DNA from: Neoscytalidium dimidiatum | Taxonomy: Eukaryota > Ascomycota > Dothideomycetes > Botryosphaeriales > Botryosphaeriaceae | Direction of reading: 5' to 3' | DNA length: 64,000 nt | NCBI GenBank assembly: GCA_037367355.1 | Contig: CM074697.1 | Coordinates: 1 to 64,000, forward strand | Shown: one piece after another, positions 10,159-22,878 of the stretch | How the letters are laid out: each line of letters starts with the position of its first letter | Numbering within the stretch: the stretch's first letter is position 1 | Position numbers and translations under genes: made by a program | Notes under the pieces: generated by a model | What the model was told of the DNA's origin: nothing | Database searches by the model: none | What the model saw: only the letters and a program-made list of their open reading frames with translations

Positions 10159-13100
10159 AAGAGGAGCACTTGATTGGATCCTTTCCTTTTTCTTGGTTGT
10201 TGCGATTTTGGGATTTTCGGTATATGGGTTTCCTTCTTCCCCCCTTTTTCGCTCCAAGCATCGGCTAGATACCATGCTATGTTTGTTAGAAAGTAGATGA
10301 GTATTTCAAGTTACATGCCATATCAACATATACTTGGTCATCGACAATACTTAACCAACAAACTTCCGCCACTCTGTCTCGATACTTTCTTCTATGCTGC
10401 ATACACCGTGCATCCTTCTACCGTCGGCAATTTTTAAAGTAAACCAGGATCCTTCTTCACTGCACCCTCTTTCGCTGCTTCTTTCGGCTATTGCTTAGCT
10501 TACTTTCTTTCGTATAGTCTTTGTACTCGGTAAGCTCCGCCGCTGCCCGGCTTGTTGGGTATCCGTTCCCAGCTGCTTGGGTGTAAAAGTGGAATGGATA
10601 GGGAATTCTATGTGATACTTAGCTATTCAGAGAGGCACACATTATATTCCGTTTGCAATATAGGATTTCCCAGAAATATTGAGTGATTCTCGAAACTCAA
10701 AGTGAACGTTATGAAGCTTTCGAGCAAGCTGAAGGTCGTAAGTTTCTTCTGCTTCGCATTGGACCCTTCGTCCTGAACTTTAAATTCGACAATTTGGACA
10801 ACAGTTGTTTCCTGGCATGACCAGGCCAGTGTTGGGGGCTGTTTGCAGCTAAAGTAATGCGTCTCCTAGCCTTGATAGTTGGACTAAGGACGATAAGCCA
10901 GACGGATTTTATGATGAGAGTTTGAAGTCGGGTCTAGACTATCCACCTATGCTTGGTGAGATAGCTTTCACTGACGAACTTTCTCCAGAGCAGTACCAGC
11001 AGCTAATCGCTTAGCGGTACGGAAGAGTGCAAAGGCTGTAGCAGAATGTGTCATCATAAGACTTTCGAACAATCTCGATTAGAAGTAACCAAGCGTTCAG
11101 AGAGATGAGTCACTTGTCAGACACTTGACATAATTGCTGATACAACTACCTCGGCAGCATAAGTGTTGAAGCATTATTTGTATAATTAGATGTGATTCAG
11201 GGACTTTGCACAGCTCGGCAGACACTACTGCCGAATATTCCGACAGTTGGCGGAGTGCGAATTCCGCACTCCGGATATTCCGACAACGAATTCATCATCC
11301 GTTTACCCGTTGATAGATAGCAATGCGCCGAGTTGGGAGGCTGGCGTGTAATTGGCATGATCTTTGAGGCCCGTGCCCGTGGAATGGAAACCCTGGGTGG
11401 GCAGACCTCAGACGTCGACTGTTACTCAATAATCGTGACCCCATATTTCCCAGCAGCTCTTACACCAGAACTGGAAAATTATGCGAGACCTCCACCCTCA
11501 ATCTTTCGCGTGATGCTGTGGAGAGAGGCTCTGTGCTTGTATGAGTCAGTTTAATCCCAACTACAATACCCTTGCACATGTGGTAGGATGTTTACCGTAT
11601 GTCTGTCGTAGGCGGGAATCAGCGAGAATCCCTGTCCGTAGCAGATCTCGATGTCTGATTGGCTCTCACGGATTTTCGCCGCAGACCTGCCAGCCAGCCC
11701 CTTCAGCTGCAGCATTGTTTTCGTGGGTCTGCTCCACTTTGAACTCGCAAGGTGAGACATAGGTGCGTAGCATTGGTAGCCCACGTGCGAGCCGCATTGT
11801 TTACGGGTGGCTCGCTACCGCCCACCGAGGTGCTATCTATTATCAACACAACGTGTTTCATGGGCTGACTCGCGGTGCTCCATCGCAGTCGACAGGACAT
11901 TGGCAATGCGCGCCATTCCCGCGCGTAGCCGGAATTGCGGCAATACGACCTTCCTCGTCGTCAAAGGTGGCGTCGTCGGGCCGTGCCGACACCGCTGTCT
12001 TTTTTGCGTATTGACTCGATGTGACACGGTAGGGGCCGGCAGGATCTCGGCCCACCCTGCGTTAGATCGTTTCTGTCATGCCTCGTTTGCGCTTCGGGAA
12101 ATGCCAGATCGACGTGGCGTGTATGTGCGCTGAGTCAAGAGAAATCCCCCGAGAATGCCCGGCCCCGCTCTTGGCATTCAGTGCTTGAACATCTAGGCCT
12201 CGCTGATCTTCTGCTTGTATCGATCGAGCCTCGCTCTTCTCCGGCGTGGGCGGGGACTTTGTCCATGTGGGGGTGCAAAGACGCGTAAGGCTTCCTCTCT
12301 GCCAATTGGGTTGCATTTAATCATGCTTTTGCGGTGCTCGCACTACTGTGGTGCCTCTTCCTGCGCCGTGTGAGAGTATTAATTTTCCGCGTATAATTAC
12401 ATTACTTAGCATGAGAAAACTAGGGGATGGTCTGTAATTTAAATCACACCGTTGTATGCTCCAGCCTTGGCATAACTGTCTGAACTGAGGGACATTAAGC
12501 ATTTGCGCAAAGTGCCACCTTCTGAGGTCAATTTGGAGGCATTGTGACATTGAACCCCTTCGAGCAATCCAAACTTTATTCCTTTTCCTCATTTCACCAA
12601 ACAAAAAATGGTCATATCCGATAGCACTCAGCCCTCAGCCAGGCGGGATCCTTTCCAGGTCAACACACAAAATCCTGCAGCGCGAGTACAGAACAGTCCA
12701 GGAGTAATCAATCTTGTTCGTGATGCAAGACATGTCAGCAAATGAATGTTGACATATAAAGGTTTCTTTTATGAGTCCAAGTTCCTGATCACTAATTCCG
12801 TCAACGGATTTATAAGCGGATGAGCATGGGCTTAAGATACAACCTCGTACGAACTCCACATTCGATACATCAAAGACCTGCCACCGTGCCAAAAACCCAG
12901 ACCAATCCAGATGGAGCTGTGGATATGGAACCCGGTCTGGCCCTTCCCCGCAATATGGTTGATCTACTTACCCCAGTGTCCCGCAAGAATGGAGGCGAGA
13001 GTCCGGGTCCGCATCTGCGGGTGTTGCATATCGCCAGTGTTGCAGCCTATGAGGCAATCCTACATGCTGGGACTCCCGTCCTACCGGTTTGCGGTCTCAG

Positions 13101-15304
13101 CGCGGCGAAAGCCAGCCATTGTTTGCCCGCTAATGCATGAATGACGTGATGTGTACTTCTGATCCGGGGAGGCCTAAGCTATGGGGCACCTTAGACATAA
13201 ATGCATTCTTATACCAGATACGCTTCTTGGTAAGTTCAACTTTGCGTATATATTTATTGTCTTTGATGATACGTGAGCTCTGTTGGTTCTATTTCGCATC
13301 TTCGGGGTTCGGAAGCCGGACCCCGAGGGGACTCATGTTTTGACACTGGATGCAGTCTAGGCCCATACGAGATCAGTAGGATCTCGGATCATTTAGGTCC
13401 GAGATTTGGTAATGGGCGGAAGAAATGGCTCGGATTTGTCCGAAAAGGGCGAACGATGCCACTGAGCGTGATTCAGCTCTATTGAATCTCGTGCCTTTAG
13501 TGATTGCGAGAGCCACAAAACGACTATCTGGACTGTGAGAGAGCATATTATTGGATCTATATTGTCCACCAATAGTATGACAATGCTTCTAAGGTATTAT
13601 CCTGTTGTAATGGGCCTTCCCAACTTGTATAATGATTGAAAGCTTACAGGACCCTTTCATCTTGCTTCCGAATCCTCTGTTCCGTATTGCAACGATCAGG
13701 CACAATTCATCATCTCGTCCGGGTCTTGGACAGTCTCTTCACGGCGAATGCCAATTTCTACTAAGGTTGAACACAGCAACGGGGTCATATATAAGTGGCA
13801 TAATCCCGATTAGCTTTTATCAAACCCTCTTCAAGAAGCGCAAGATGAGCGGTAAAGTAATTAACAGTCAGTTCTACCGATTCTTTAGCAACTGCAATCG
13901 TTAAAAAAACAGCTGCTGTCCTCAAACAATTCAAGTCTCAACACAACTCATGGTTTTAATGCCACTCGAGTCTATCTAATCTCAAGATGCAGGTGCTACC
14001 TAAACCGCTTTTACAAGCATCCAGAGATATATATGTGCTCACTAACAATAGCTGATATAAGCAAAGCACTTGACCACATGGGCTACAGCTTAAACCTTAG
14101 AGTGGCTTTCCGTTAACGACTGGGCAAGGAGATATAAGAGACGGTTGGATTACTTGACGGACGTTAGTAGTACATTGAGTACAGTAATATATCGTGGCCA
14201 TTATCCTCCACTGTAGTCAGTGCGGCGTCGTACTTTTCCCAATAGAAAGCTAGCCTACCTTCTAACTTTGCACCATCTTGACCGTGTTTAACTTCTACTT
14301 CACTTGCTTGCATATGCCATCTCAACAAGCCTCACAGCCATGCCCTCTTCATCCGCTTCTCCTATTCCAAAGTAACTTTGGCTAGGGAGTTTCCGTAAGT
14401 TCGACAGCCTCGCCTCTTTTTGAGCCCGTATCTCGCAAGAACAATGTTTCCAACGACTTCGTAAGCCCCCATACCAATCGTATTTGTCGCGTCAATAACA
14501 GCCAAAGATTCTTGCGATTTCGCGTATTCTTACGCACTCCATCGCAACATCGCCCGGCGCTGACCGTTCGAACTTTCGCTGGAGCGAGCTGTCCAGTGAA
14601 ATCATGAATATGATCCATGATTACACCCTCCACGAACAATTCAGATTGGTTGACGTCAACGCGAGTGAGGATAGTCTTGGAAGCAGCATCACCTATCAGC
14701 CGTCGTCACCACGGCAGGCCTAAGTGCTCACCTCGGCACTCATGCTCATAAACTTCGGCAAATTCCCGGCGAAGTTGCTTTGGTGCGTCGAAACCGTGTC
14801 TCCCTGACACCGCATGAAACCACAGGAGAACTTGGTAGGAATGATCACTGTTGTATCCGAAGTAGCTGAACCATTAGTTACCGAGATTGATACCACCAAA
14901 TGCCACTGGTGATACTCTAACAGATGCTTTAGGTGAGAAGCTCTGATGCCACCCAAGCGGAGAGGTGGGCTCCGGAGAGGGTTGGAAGAACTGGTCCATT
15001 GTAAAAGTGTAGACTTACCCGTCGATTGAAGGTATTGAATATTCCACAAGCTACGCGGAATTGGACAGGTATAAACAAGCAGATTTACTATACATCTAAA
15101 CAGATACAAGCATCCGCGAGCAGTGCCAGGGACATCTTTGCGAATATTATCCCTCGGCCGAAGAGATCAGGAGAATTTGTTGGCACTTATCACAATCCAT
15201 CAACTGCTAACTGCCGAACGATAAGATTTGTGCAAAAGAAGTTCCTTGTATAGTGTTACGCACTATAAAACTATAAAACTGTATTTGCCATACACAAACG
15301 TATA
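10159..15304. other. 5.1-kb gene-poor region
   Basis: No intact gene is convincing in this stretch, which separates the NRPS-like gene from the tailoring genes. Short coding-like pieces remain. On the plus strand, 10859-11014 reads about 51 codons to a stop. On the minus strand, 14382-14639 and 14720-15109 can be joined across a GTGAGC..GATAG boundary and read like the C-terminal part of a larger protein, possibly of the fungal HET type. A small inverted CG-rich word with ATTCCGCACTCCGGATATTCCG lies near 11253-11280. Base composition is normal, so this is not a RIP-type AT block. Confidence 0.45.
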
Positions 15305-17610
15305 TCAGGTAGATATCTCACCGCGCAGAATAACGTCTGCTAGTTTCTCTGCTATGGCGTCTAAAAGGGCGGCGGTGTTAGTACTTATCATATACCTGCT
15401 GAGCCAACTGCTAATGTTCCAAAGGATTGAGGGTTTCCACGTACAGACAGTGGCCATGGGTTGGCCCGGAGGAAGCAATGGCCAGGCACTCGCATCTACA
15501 ATCCTCAACCCGGAAATGCCGCCAAGTACTCGGCCCTGCGAATCTACCACCGCATCAAGATCCGTACTTTTGCCCATTTTGCCTGTAGCATGAGAAGATC
15601 AGCAGGGTGCAAAAGGGCTTCTGTAAAAACAAAGGGGTCGCACATGTAGCAACAGCGTGGTGGCTTGGCCCAGCGCTCTGCCGAATGAACTGTAGCACTT
15701 CCGCATCCGTCTGGACGGCTTCTCCGGGGAGGAGCTCCGTGACAGCAACGCCCGTGGCGTTCTGAATCGCGCGCGCTCGACGAACTGACGCGATTGCGAG
15801 TTGCTGATCTGTCGCTGTCGACAGCCAATTCACGCTAACGACGGGACTGTCCTCCGTGTCCGTCGAGTTGATGGTCACGTTGCCGCGCGACGTTGTCTTC
15901 ATGAGAACCACGCCAACCGCAGCATAGTCACCTGTGACGTTGGTCGTGAGTCCGACGCCGTTTAAGATATACTGGAGGTCCGGCCAGTCGGAGGGGTAGG
16001 CGGCCAGATCCGCACGGGCGTCGGCGGTTATATTAGTCGAGTTTGGCAGATGCTCCCAGGCTGGGAAAGAGACATTAGTTACGAAGCTTCGTGCAAGACT
16101 ATGGTTTGCGTTACCGATATAGTTGCTCGCGAAAGCAGTAAGCGGACCCGACTGATCGCGCAGGAAGGATGCACTCGCTTCCGCAGCGTAGGTTGTATTG
16201 CTGAAAAGACGGTGTTGCGTGATGGCATCTACAGACCCACCTACGCCGAAACCCGGCTGATCCTGAAGGTTCTGTCCTACGCCTGGCAGATCAGCAATGA
16301 CATCGATGTCCAGGCTTTTAAGGGTGTCTTTTGGGCCGACTCCAGAAACCATGAGTAGTTGCGGCGAGCGAAACTAGATGATTGATTAGCGAAGTGAACA
16401 ATCTTGAGATATTTTTTAGCACCCACCGGCCCCGCGGCAAGGATTACCTCTTTCCTTGCCGAAATGGAGTAAATGCTGCCGCCAGCCGATGACACCCGCA
16501 CACCAGTGGCCTTTTTATCTTGGAAAAGAATCTGCTTCACCAGGGTGTTATTGTAAAGGAAGAAGTTGGTGTTCAGAAATACGGCCTGTCCGAAAGATGT
16601 TTCCGATGAGTCTCTGATCTGAGCTTCTGGCTTCAGAGTAGCTGGATACTGAGCGAATCCAAGGAGACTTCCACTCTGGATTGATCCAGTCTCTTTGAAT
16701 CCCAGGCTCACAAGAGCTTGACGATAGAAATTTGAGACAGGGATGAAATAGTTCCACCAGGACACGTGCAGCGGGCCACCAGAAGAGCTGAATGCGGAAG
16801 CCTCGTAAAGAGCTTCCGGGCCACCCCGCTTGGAGTAGTCCGGCGGGGTAAAGGTGATACTTTTCTGGAAGTAAGGTAGGAGACTGTCGAATGTGTAACT
16901 ATCATCCCCAACAGCATCGGCCCATGCTTGGTATGACCCTATCGTTCCTCTGGAAACAACTTGAGTACAATGTCTCGATAAAGAGAACTCTTCCTGAGGC
17001 GCACTTACCGCTGATAAGCCATGCCATTTCGCCCCGATCTGAGCGGATAGGGTCAGCAAACACCCTGCGTGTATTGATCAGGCGAGAGCTTACGATCCGC
17101 CAATGCATCGTCCCTGAGAGTAGTGGATAGAGCGCATGCCAAGTTGCTGGTAGCAGAACCGTCAGCCGTTCAGCTAATACAACATTGCCATGAGAGCGAA
17201 CAATCACCGGTTGAGGGGTCGTGTATATCTGCCAATCAATCGAGGCGGGTGCACTTTCGTACAGAGATTCGTATGCCGGGATCTCGGAAAAGTTGCCGCT
17301 TTCGATCTCGTAGTACCCACCGGCCTCAATGACGACCACAGATAGAGCTGCATTCTCGGCCAAGCGCTTGGCGACGGTGAGACCGGAAGTTCCGCCTCCG
17401 ATAACCTGCATATGACGGCATCAGTGGGGACAGGTAAAACAATGGGAAGAGGTGCAGATTGGTGCGACTACTGACAACATAGTCGAACGTGCGGTTGGTG
17501 CCTGGAAAACCGTACGATCTCCGCAGGAGCCTACTGTTTGGGTTGGCTGCAGCACCTGGTCCAGGATATATTTGTGCCAAGATTCCAAGAAGGAAAATGG
17601 AAGATTTCAT
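15305..17610 (-). CDS. GMC-family FAD oxidoreductase, secretory
   Basis: Seven exons (17610-17476, 17405-17208, 17146-17094, 17038-17009, 16949-16427, 16373-15644, 15582-15305) give 648 residues. An N-terminal signal peptide ends near GAAA. It is followed by the dinucleotide-binding VIGGGTSGLT and EAGG, the GMC signature 1 region built across three short exons (QGRCIGGSSGRNGMAYQRG), signature 2 near AAGPFRSPQLLMVSGVGP, and the C-terminal block with the HHAV active-site histidine pair, TCKMG and GLRIVDASAWPL. Glucose-methanol-choline enzymes oxidise alcohols with FAD, and cluster members are known to oxidise polyketide or lactol hydroxyls. Many NxS/T sites agree with passage through the secretory pathway. 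It is divergent from the SDR gene. The gene is intact, and the substrate is not predictable. Confidence 0.85.
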
Positions 17611-18160
17611 GGTGCTTGGTGACCGTTACAAGCTTTACGATCAAGAAAGTTGTCCTCAAGGCTTTCACGAAGATGGCTACTCGAGAGAATCCGCCCTTCA
17701 TAAATCTTTTCGCCCCAACAACTGCTCAGCTTCGAGAGCAGAAATCCGCAGTCCCAATCCAGGACGAGGCAAGCAAGCACGGATGGCATGGCGGCGGAAG
17801 GATCATTGCCCGTCGTTGGCGGAAGAGACACGGCGTCCAGCAAGGATTTCGGGTCCCACATTCTCGGGTTTGTGGGTCCTGCCGCAGCTGAAAATGCTTG
17901 CACGTTGAGTCTGGTCCGGCACTGGTCTTTTGAAACGAGTTATTGTGTATCCAATTCCTGAAGGATCACACGCGCAGTTGGGGTCTAAGATCGGGGCCGG
18001 AAACTCCGCTTAATTCCGATACCGTGGGGGTATGTAATGGGACCCAAGTATATTGTCTATCTGAGCGCATCTTATGTGCCATTCCGCCGACAGTTGTTCG
18101 CACTCTACCAGTGATTCAAACCTTCCTATCTCATTTGTCAATAAGTTGATTGCCAACATT
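17611..18160. promoter_or_regulatory. Divergent promoter region of GMC and SDR genes
   Basis: 550 bp between divergent starts. It holds several TCCGC/TCCGA words (for example AAATCCGCAG near 17740, and ACTCCGCTTAATTCCGAT just before 18022) that resemble Zn2Cys6 half-sites. No clear TATA box is seen. Confidence 0.4.
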
Positions 18161-18969
18161 ATGGCTGCTTCGTCTAAGCTCCTTGTTCTCATAACTGGTA
18201 AGCCACCCTCGTGGGTATAAATGAGGCTGCCTCGCTAAGCCCGCCCCAAAAAGGCGCCAATCAGGGCGTTGGATTTGAAACAGCAAAGAACCTTCTTCTG
18301 CACTCGAGTTCCTATCACATCTTACTGGGGAGCCGTGACCTGGGCAGAGGCTCTGCTGCCGCCGAAAACCTGCGTTCTACCGAGGGCGTCAAAGGCACAG
18401 TCGAGCCGTTCCAAATCGACGTTGCGGACGACGCATCGGTGGACGCCGCTGCAGAGAGGGTCGAGAAAGAGCACGGCCGGCTGGATATTCTGGTGAACAA
18501 TGCCGGAATATTCAGCCGCGAGACGCCCGCGCGGGATGCGCTGCGCAAAATCCTGGCCGTGAACGTGGTCGGACCCGTCAGCGTCACCGACGCCTTCCTG
18601 CCGCTGCTGAAGAAGTCGGAGGAGAAGCGCATCGTCTTCGTCAGCTCAAGCGTCGGCTCCATCAGTCAGGCCTGCGACCCTTCTTCGAAATACTACAACC
18701 CCGCGGGCACCGAGTACCGCTGCTCCAAGTCGGCCCTCAACATGCTGCTCGTCCAGTACTGGGTCAGGCTCACGCCCGAAGGCTTCAAAGTTCTCGGTGC
18801 TGACCCTGGCTTGAACGCAACCAACTTCACGGGCAATCCTGAGCAGCTCAGGGCTCGCGGAGCTGTCGAGCCGCATGTTGGAGGGGAACGTGTCGCTGTG
18901 GTTGTCAGGGGCGAGAGAGACGCGGATCTTGGTAGGGTTCATGGGGAGTATGGTGTCAGCCCTTGGTAG
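18161..18969 (+). CDS. Short-chain dehydrogenase/reductase
   Basis: Exons 18161-18197 and 18254-18969 (56-bp intron) give 250 residues. The junction rebuilds the cofactor loop TGANQGVG at residues 12-19. Then follow NNAG in LDILVNNAGIF, the catalytic Ser in VFVSSSVGS, and the YxxxK pair in EYRCSKSALNML. The C-terminus, with GADPGLNATNFTG and a GAVEPHVGG block, is typical of classical NAD(P)H SDRs of about 250 residues. In this setting it would reduce a ketone or oxidise a hydroxyl on the cluster product. The protein looks complete. The short first exon encodes only the first beta strand, so the start depends on this splice. Confidence 0.86.
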
Positions 18970-19411
18970 AGGCTCATTGGGCGGTCTAGCTCCTATCACG
19001 TATACATAAATGAATTCTCTTCTTTCTTAAAGTCCCGCATATGACGGTCCTCGAATTCCACGCCACTTCCATCTGGCTTACAACTCATCCATTCCAAAAA
19101 CGGTATCTGAGCCTTGGAGAAAGAGAGCAATCTGGCTGTGGAAAAAAAAGCGATGATCAGATTTATCCTTTGGAAGAACTTCTTGAAAAGTCCGTTTTAT
19201 ATGTGAAATGCTCATGCTATTTCCGAAGCGCATCAACGGAAGTGTGATATCTTTGTACTATGCAAGACCAAGGTCAAAAGTCTAGACTCCGTACAAGCTT
19301 TCTCAGTGCTATATTTGAGCCAATTGACACGATGTTTCCGACAGAAACCGTTGCTCTATTGTTTTCAGTTGCCCACAAGTTGAATTGTGGGTGGGAAAGG
19401 CTCGGAGAGCC
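18970..19411. other. Convergent intergenic region
   Basis: 3' regions of the SDR gene (plus strand) and the P450 gene (minus strand). No gene or repeat is seen. Confidence 0.5.
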
Positions 19412-21024
19412 TTATCTGATGTTCCGCAGTCTACAAATCAGAGGCGGCTTCTCCCACAGAGTGTACGTCTTTTGGTTATCCCAGCCTTGACTGTCCGAGC
19501 ACAACTCCAAGTCAAAGTTCCATAAGATACGAGCAAGGAGAACGCGCATCTCATTATGAGCGAGGCTCTTGCCAAGGCAGTTCCTGCCGCCCAGACTAAA
19601 CGGCTGCGATGCACCTCGCCGATCGTTATAGAAGGGGGACTTCGGATCTTCCATTCCCGAGGGCAGCCAGCGCTCAGGTATGAACTCTTCGGCTCGATGG
19701 AAATTCTGCTCGCTCCTAGTGGCTGAGAGCGCATGCACGCCCACGCATGTCTGGATTCGCTGCGGTTAGCGAAACTCTGTTCAAAGCAGAAACAAGAAGC
19801 TCTTACCCAGCTTGGAACATCGTGCCCATCTATCCTTGTAAACACGCCTTTTGGCGTCCTGCGAGGAGCTAGCGTTGGACCAGGGGGGTATATGCGAAGA
19901 CCTTCGACGATGCACGTCTGCGTGTAAGGCAACCGAGCTGAGGCAGTCACAAAATCGATCTCCTCCTCGCTCGAGAAGGCTGTGCGCACCTCGTTCGCGA
20001 TTTTCTCTAGGGCATTCGGATTTCGGAGAAGATGATAAGTCAAGCCTGATAGCGCAGTGGCTGTGGTCTCGGACCCAGCAAGGATGAGGAAGCCGCAGTT
20101 GGCAGTGATCTCTTTGTCAGAGAGAGCATCGGCGTCTGACTTGTGCTTGAGAATGTAGGAAAGGAAGTCATTCCTGTCCTGCATGACCCCCTTCGCCAGG
20201 CGCTCTTGTGTGCTCTGCTTCACATACCCGACGTGCTTCTCCCGGGCTCTCTTAATGGCTGGAGGAGCCAGGACGTCCATCAGCCGTTGGACATTAGTAT
20301 AGGTGGCCATGGCGCGAAGGTACGGCCCGATCTTGACACTTTTCCAGAGATTGTTGACCCAGGCGTGATAGGAGCTTTCCTTCAGACAATTGAATGATTT
20401 TCCGATCGCCATGTCGCCAACCAGGTCGAATGCTGTGAAGTTGTACCACTCCACCATGTCCGTGGGCGTCCCCGCCGCCGCAACGCCCCGTAGCTTCTCG
20501 ATGAGCAGGTCGACGTAGCCTTTGATGAAAGGTTCCTGCTCGCGCAGCGCCTTCTCCGAGAAGGCATACGCAAGCTGTTTCCTGACACGAGGGTGGCTGT
20601 GCGGGTCCGCGTTGAAGATGCTGGGCGCGCCGTCGGGGCCCAGCTTGACCACGTTGTAGAAAGTCGGATCTTTGATGATGTCGCGCCGGCCGTGGATGTC
20701 TTTCCAGGCAGCCTCCGTGCGGAACGAAAGCTCTTCCGGCGAGAAGCGCACCACGTCGCCGTACTGGTCGTGGAACCCCTTGATCGACCAGTCCAGTTGG
20801 CCCTTCACCGCCGCAAAATGACGGATAAGAAACGTAGCACTCCAGAGCCGAGGCCCGGGGAACTTGCTCAGAGGATGGAAAAAGACGTTGTAGACGACTC
20901 GTGCAATCCCGTATAGTATAGACTAAAAGTGTTCAGCTTTCCAGAGCCACAATGATTTGAGCTCATGAAGACTTACGGCGGCAACGAGAAGGCCGATCAA
21001 CTTGCTCACCGTGGCAATGTCCAT
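19412..21024 (-). CDS. Cytochrome P450 monooxygenase
   Basis: Three exons (21024-20977, 20922-19807, 19750-19412) give 500 residues. The N-terminal hydrophobic segment spans the first junction (VSKLIGLLVAA, then SILYGIARVVYNVFFHPL) and is followed by the proline-rich hinge KFPGPRLW, as in ER-anchored microsomal P450s. The I-helix carries AGSETT. The heme loop is FSLGGRNCLG with the axial Cys, and PERW precedes it. The overall pattern is that of the large fungal group that includes trichothecene C-15 hydroxylases, although the substrate is unknown. It is divergent from the Myb-type gene. It is a candidate for hydroxylating the polyketide or the aryl product. All expected motifs are intact. Confidence 0.87.
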
Positions 21025-22021
21025 TTTGGGCCCGGGATGATAATGTTACGTCGATTGCTTTGTCGGTTCTCAGCTGCAAGGCTAAAACCGATGCGTAAAT
21101 CCGCAAGCCGATACGACAGAGGGAAAGAATAACAAATTCTCTCGCGTATTAATGCGTCCTGCTATCAGGAAGTCCTCGATGAAGGCACCGCAACATTGCG
21201 TGAGGTTGCATAAATCCGAGCATGATGCGGAATCCATCAGACAGCAGAGACAGCTGAGCGCCACCAACATATGATGGCGAGGCGGGGTCTCTCTTCTTGA
21301 TTCAGTCGCAATATGTAATCTCGAAGGCGGCGCACCCGAAAAAGCTAGATCGATTCCCCGCAGTAAAGGGGGAGGAGGAAGGACGGGTTAACCGTTGGCC
21401 CGTCTGATGCTTGTACCCTGCATAGAAGACCCGCAGCCACATCATCCCACTGACGGGAAAGGCAGCAGTCGTCATGTTCATTGCCAATGCGGGGACGGGA
21501 GTTGCTTCCGGCTTATCGTAGACAAGCACTCTCGGCGTGGTCGAGAAGCATCGCTTCCAAAAGCTTGGGTAGGATTGCCAGGATTTCGCCCCCAATCCTG
21601 CATCTCGCAATCGCTCTCTGCTTCCCGAGATCGCAGCGGACATGTTGAACCGCCACCCTATATCGCTCATTAACATAGGCACTTTTTGCGAAACAGACGG
21701 CCTCTCATTGGAAGCCGGCATGGTCTCGGTCGATTGTGCGCGTCCAACAATCAACACTATGATAAGATACTGGGATCGTGATCCTTCCAATAGTGGGTCG
21801 ACCCACCCCACTACATGTATTGAAACATGCTGCTCAGGCCCCAGCCGTCCGACAGTAACACAGCCTACATGCATGTCGAGCATTGCCAATCATGGCCGGT
21901 GGAAGTTGGAACTTATCTGGCGTGAAAACCGGTATCCGGAATACGAACGTGCTGGACACAGCAGACCGAAATATTTATCAAAGCCCCAATCGAGTTACTT
22001 GCATTTACGTAGCTAAGTACA
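21025..22021. promoter_or_regulatory. Divergent promoter region of P450 and Myb-type genes
   Basis: 1.0 kb between divergent starts. Contains the recurrent word GGATTCCGC in minus orientation at 21227-21235, and a related AAATCCGCAA near 21095. Minus-strand reading across 21302-21889 is open but has no recognisable protein similarity, so it is not called. Confidence 0.4.
21227..21235 (-). promoter_or_regulatory. Recurrent 9-bp word GGATTCCGC, copy 1
   Basis: Exact copy, reading GCGGAATCC on the plus strand, in the P450/Myb divergent promoter. The match to the copy at 24248 extends to 11 bp (GGATTCCGCAT). It contains a TCCG/CGGA half-site, the core bound by many Zn2Cys6 proteins. Function is inferred only. 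Confidence 0.35.
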
Positions 22022-22834
22022 ATGAATAGCATGAAGCCAGCAAGATATTGGACTTCCGTAGAAGACAAGAAATTACGAGAAAGGGTCGTCGCATACGGTA
22101 TTTTTGCACTCTCACACGATGGGAGAATCAAGGGCCTAATGCAGTCAATCACCAGGTGACCAGCAAGTTGATTGGAACGAGATCGCTCGACACATACCAG
22201 GGCGCAGCAACAAAGATTGTCGTAAACGATGGGTCTACTCCTGCGACCCGATCATCAACAAGGGGAGCTGGAGTGAAGACGAAGACTGCTTGCTCAGAGT
22301 TGGAGTGGATCTCCACGGCACAAAATGGGCGGAGGTGTCCCGGCTCGTGCTCACGAGGCAGCCCGACCGTGAGTGTATTATACTCTATATAGTGCATGAT
22401 CAAAAACGTCCGGATTGCTGACGGTGGACAACAGAGTGCTCTAGGAGATGGCACGAAGTCCTCAAGCCGAACATCAACAGGGGCAGGTGGTCTCTTATTG
22501 AGGTGAAATGCGCAGAGAGCCCGCGGTACCCGAGTCACGAGGACTGCAAGTAGACTGACAGCTGTGTTCAGGATCACACGCTAAGAAATGCCGTGAGAGC
22601 GCACGGAAGAAGCTGGACTGAAATAGTCGAGCGATACTTCCCAGAGCGGACGCCCATCGGCGCTCGAGTTAGGTGAGCAAACACTTCGCAAACATACCTG
22701 CCGGAGCTTTGGTTAACTGGTTGCGAGCAAGATACAAGCAGCTGACTCGGATTGCACGAGCGTCATCAGCCTCTTCGAATTCAAATTCTCTCAAAGATAG
22801 TCATGAAGATGTAGGATGCATTGGCGGGCAATGA
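22022..22834 (+). CDS. Small Myb/SANT-repeat DNA-binding protein
   Basis: Five short exons (22022-22097, 22156-22368, 22435-22502, 22572-22672, 22732-22834) give 186 residues. Every intron is 58-69 bp with GT..AG ends. The protein is almost entirely Myb repeats. Repeat 1 runs RYWTSVEDKKL to DWNEIARHIPGRSNKDCRKRW. Repeat 2 starts GSWSEDEDCLL and ends CSRRWHEVLKP, and repeat 3 starts GRWSLIEDHTL and contains GRSWTEIVERYF. The regularly spaced tryptophans and the RxxDCRKRW-type recognition helix identify the family. It sits between P450 and dioxygenase genes, so a local regulator is likely. A slightly different last acceptor (22727) would change only the final ~24 residues. No other domain is seen. 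A gene-finder could easily miss this model because no exon exceeds 71 codons. Confidence 0.8.
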
Positions 22835-22878
22835 TTTGGTAGCGAATGAAGAAAGAATCAAAGACGTAAAGGATCATT

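Noticed and set aside
10859..11014. A coding-like 51-codon tail ending in TAG
   Set aside because: No start, no convincing upstream exon and no recognisable domain. Kept only as a possible relic.
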